DNA of 6,291 nucleotides from an uncultured Campylobacter sp. Lineage in GTDB: Bacteria > Campylobacterota > Campylobacteria > Campylobacterales > Campylobacteraceae. The stretch covers positions 1 through 6,291 of the forward strand of contig NZ_CALIIS010000140.1 of assembly GCF_938017705.1 (NCBI RefSeq), written 5' to 3'. Of the stretch, positions 5,492 to 6,291 are shown piece by piece (position 1 is the stretch's first letter; each line of letters opens with the position of its first letter). A program made the translations under genes and the position numbers. Below the pieces are notes generated by a model, which searched no databases, was not told where the DNA came from, and worked only from the letters and a program-made list of their open reading frames with translations.

Positions 5492-6291
5492 GGGACATCT
5501 TCCTCCTTAGTAAAAATTTCTTTGTAATTTTTTTCGTTCCAGTTAATAAAATTTAGCGGATCTAGCGGCAGCTGCAAAAATCTAATCTCGTAGTGCAGAT
5601 GAGGTCCGGTGCTAAGTCCGGTGTTGCCGCTAAAAGCGATAAGATCGCCCTTGTTTACGAACTCGCCTACTTTGCGAGTTAAATTTGAATCCAAATGCGC
5701 ATATCGTGTCGTAAAGCCGTAGTTGTGGCGAATCTCGACTAGATTGCCGTAGCCAGTAGCACCCGCGCCGCTGTATTGGATGATGCCGTCTGCAGGCGCG
5801 TAGATAGGCGTTTTAGGCGGCGTACGTAGATCAACGCCCGGGTGAAACTGCTTGCGCTTTAAGATGGGATGGTTGCGCCAGCCAAATTTCTCGCTGAGTT
5901 GATGAGTGCGCATGACCCTGCCGTTTGGGATCTGCATAAAAATTTCTTTTATCAGCGCGTCGGAGAATTTTTCGTTGATGATCTTTTGCGCGCGCTCTTT
6001 GATCTCTTGTTCGGAAGTAGGTTTGATGTGAGATAGGGGGTCGATCGCGCGCTCATCCTCCTCAGGATCAAGCCCAAACTGATGCTCCAAATCCGAAATT
6101 TTACCCTCGATGGCTTCAAATTCCATCTGACTTGCCGCGATACCGTCGCGAAGTTTTTGATTTAGCTCGTTAAGCTCGGTTTTGGTTCGCGAAAGGCTAT
6201 CGATTTTAGAGCCCAGATACCTGATATATAGCGCACCCGTGACGAAAACGGTAAAAACAAATAGCACCAAATATAACGCGATCTTTTTGAT
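5443..6291 (-). CDS. csd1: Membrane-anchored M23 peptidoglycan endopeptidase, Csd1-like (5' partial)
   Basis: A LytM/M23 zinc metallopeptidase that would cut crosslinks in periplasmic peptidoglycan. The frame is open to the right window edge (upstream residues IKKIALY are visible), so the TTG at 6270 is probably internal and a few N-terminal residues are missing. Counting from 6270, residues 1-16 with the preceding ones form an N-terminal membrane helix. A coiled-coil-like stretch covers about 22-65, and the M23 domain about 118-240. The zinc ligands are His143 and Asp147 in HPGVD and His226 in GPHLHYE (222-228). His192 in RYAHL is the catalytic partner, and FGWR (129-132) is the usual domain start. 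All active residues are present. The end overlaps the bactofilin start by 49 bases. This pairing matches csd1-ccmA of H. pylori, where the two determine cell shape; the specific assignment is inferred, as many M23 paralogues exist. Confidence 0.88.
   Translation of the reverse strand: MKKIALYLVLFVFTVFVTGALYIRYLGSKIDSLSRTKTELNELNQKLRDGIAASQMEFEAIEGKISDLEHQFGLDPEEDERAIDPLSHIKPTSEQEIKERAQKIINEKFSDALIKEIFMQIPNGRVMRTHQLSEKFGWRNHPILKRKQFHPGVDLRTPPKTPIYAPADGIIQYSGAGATGYGNLVEIRHNYGFTTRYAHLDSNLTRKVGEFVNKGDLIAFSGNTGLSTGPHLHYEIRFLQLPLDPLNFINWNEKNYKEIFTKEEDVPWQSLIKAMQTPLKQQ
5501..5508 (-). promoter_or_regulatory. Ribosome binding site of the bactofilin gene
   Basis: AAGGAGGA on the minus strand lies inside the coding end of the M23 gene and selects the bactofilin ATG at 5491. 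A nearer out-of-frame ATG (5498-5496) sits within the spacer, but it leads to no long product. Confidence 0.7.

Noticed and set aside
6268..6270. TTG (minus strand) as the start of the M23 gene
   Set aside because: The frame continues to the window edge with basic and hydrophobic residues that complete the membrane anchor; the real start is most likely outside.

Overview
The window looks like a chromosomal segment of a Campylobacter-type bacterium (Campylobacterota). The evidence is an AT-rich spacer full of A/T palindromes, a membrane-anchored M23 peptidase overlapping a bactofilin (the csd1-ccmA arrangement known from Helicobacter pylori cell-shape genes), and a Zot-type filamentous-phage module of the kind reported in several Campylobacter species. 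The species cannot be fixed from the sequence alone.

Positions 1 to about 4355 are the right-hand part of an integrated filamentous phage (Inoviridae-like). Four genes read rightwards: the C-terminal part of a Zot/pI assembly ATPase (cut by the window start), an outer-membrane secretin (pIV role), a rolling-circle HUH replication protein (gpII/RstA role), and a tyrosine recombinase. The pI-pIV order is the same as in Ff phages. Between the secretin and rep lies a 131-base gap with a perfect 12-bp inverted repeat, a candidate promoter and a possible 38-codon ORF. This gap is the best candidate in the window for the phage replication origin, packaging signal or a regulatory hairpin. Coat, adsorption and ssDNA-binding genes and the left attachment site must lie to the left, outside the window.

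The integrase gene ends 77 bases short of the 3' end of an intact tRNA-Ser(GCU) gene on the opposite strand (4355-4445). The phage therefore most likely integrated at the tRNA 3' end and rebuilt it, and the tRNA marks the right prophage boundary.

Positions 4446-5074 are a 629-base spacer with the tRNA promoter at its left side, reiterated A/T palindromes and three hairpins. No gene is supported in it. One hairpin, followed by a T-rich tract on the minus strand, may terminate the leftward cell-shape transcript.

Positions 5075-6291 are host chromosome on the minus strand: a periplasmic M23 peptidoglycan endopeptidase (5' end cut by the window edge) overlapping a bactofilin by 49 bases. By analogy with H. 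pylori Csd1 and CcmA, they are inferred to act together on cell-wall crosslinking and cell shape.
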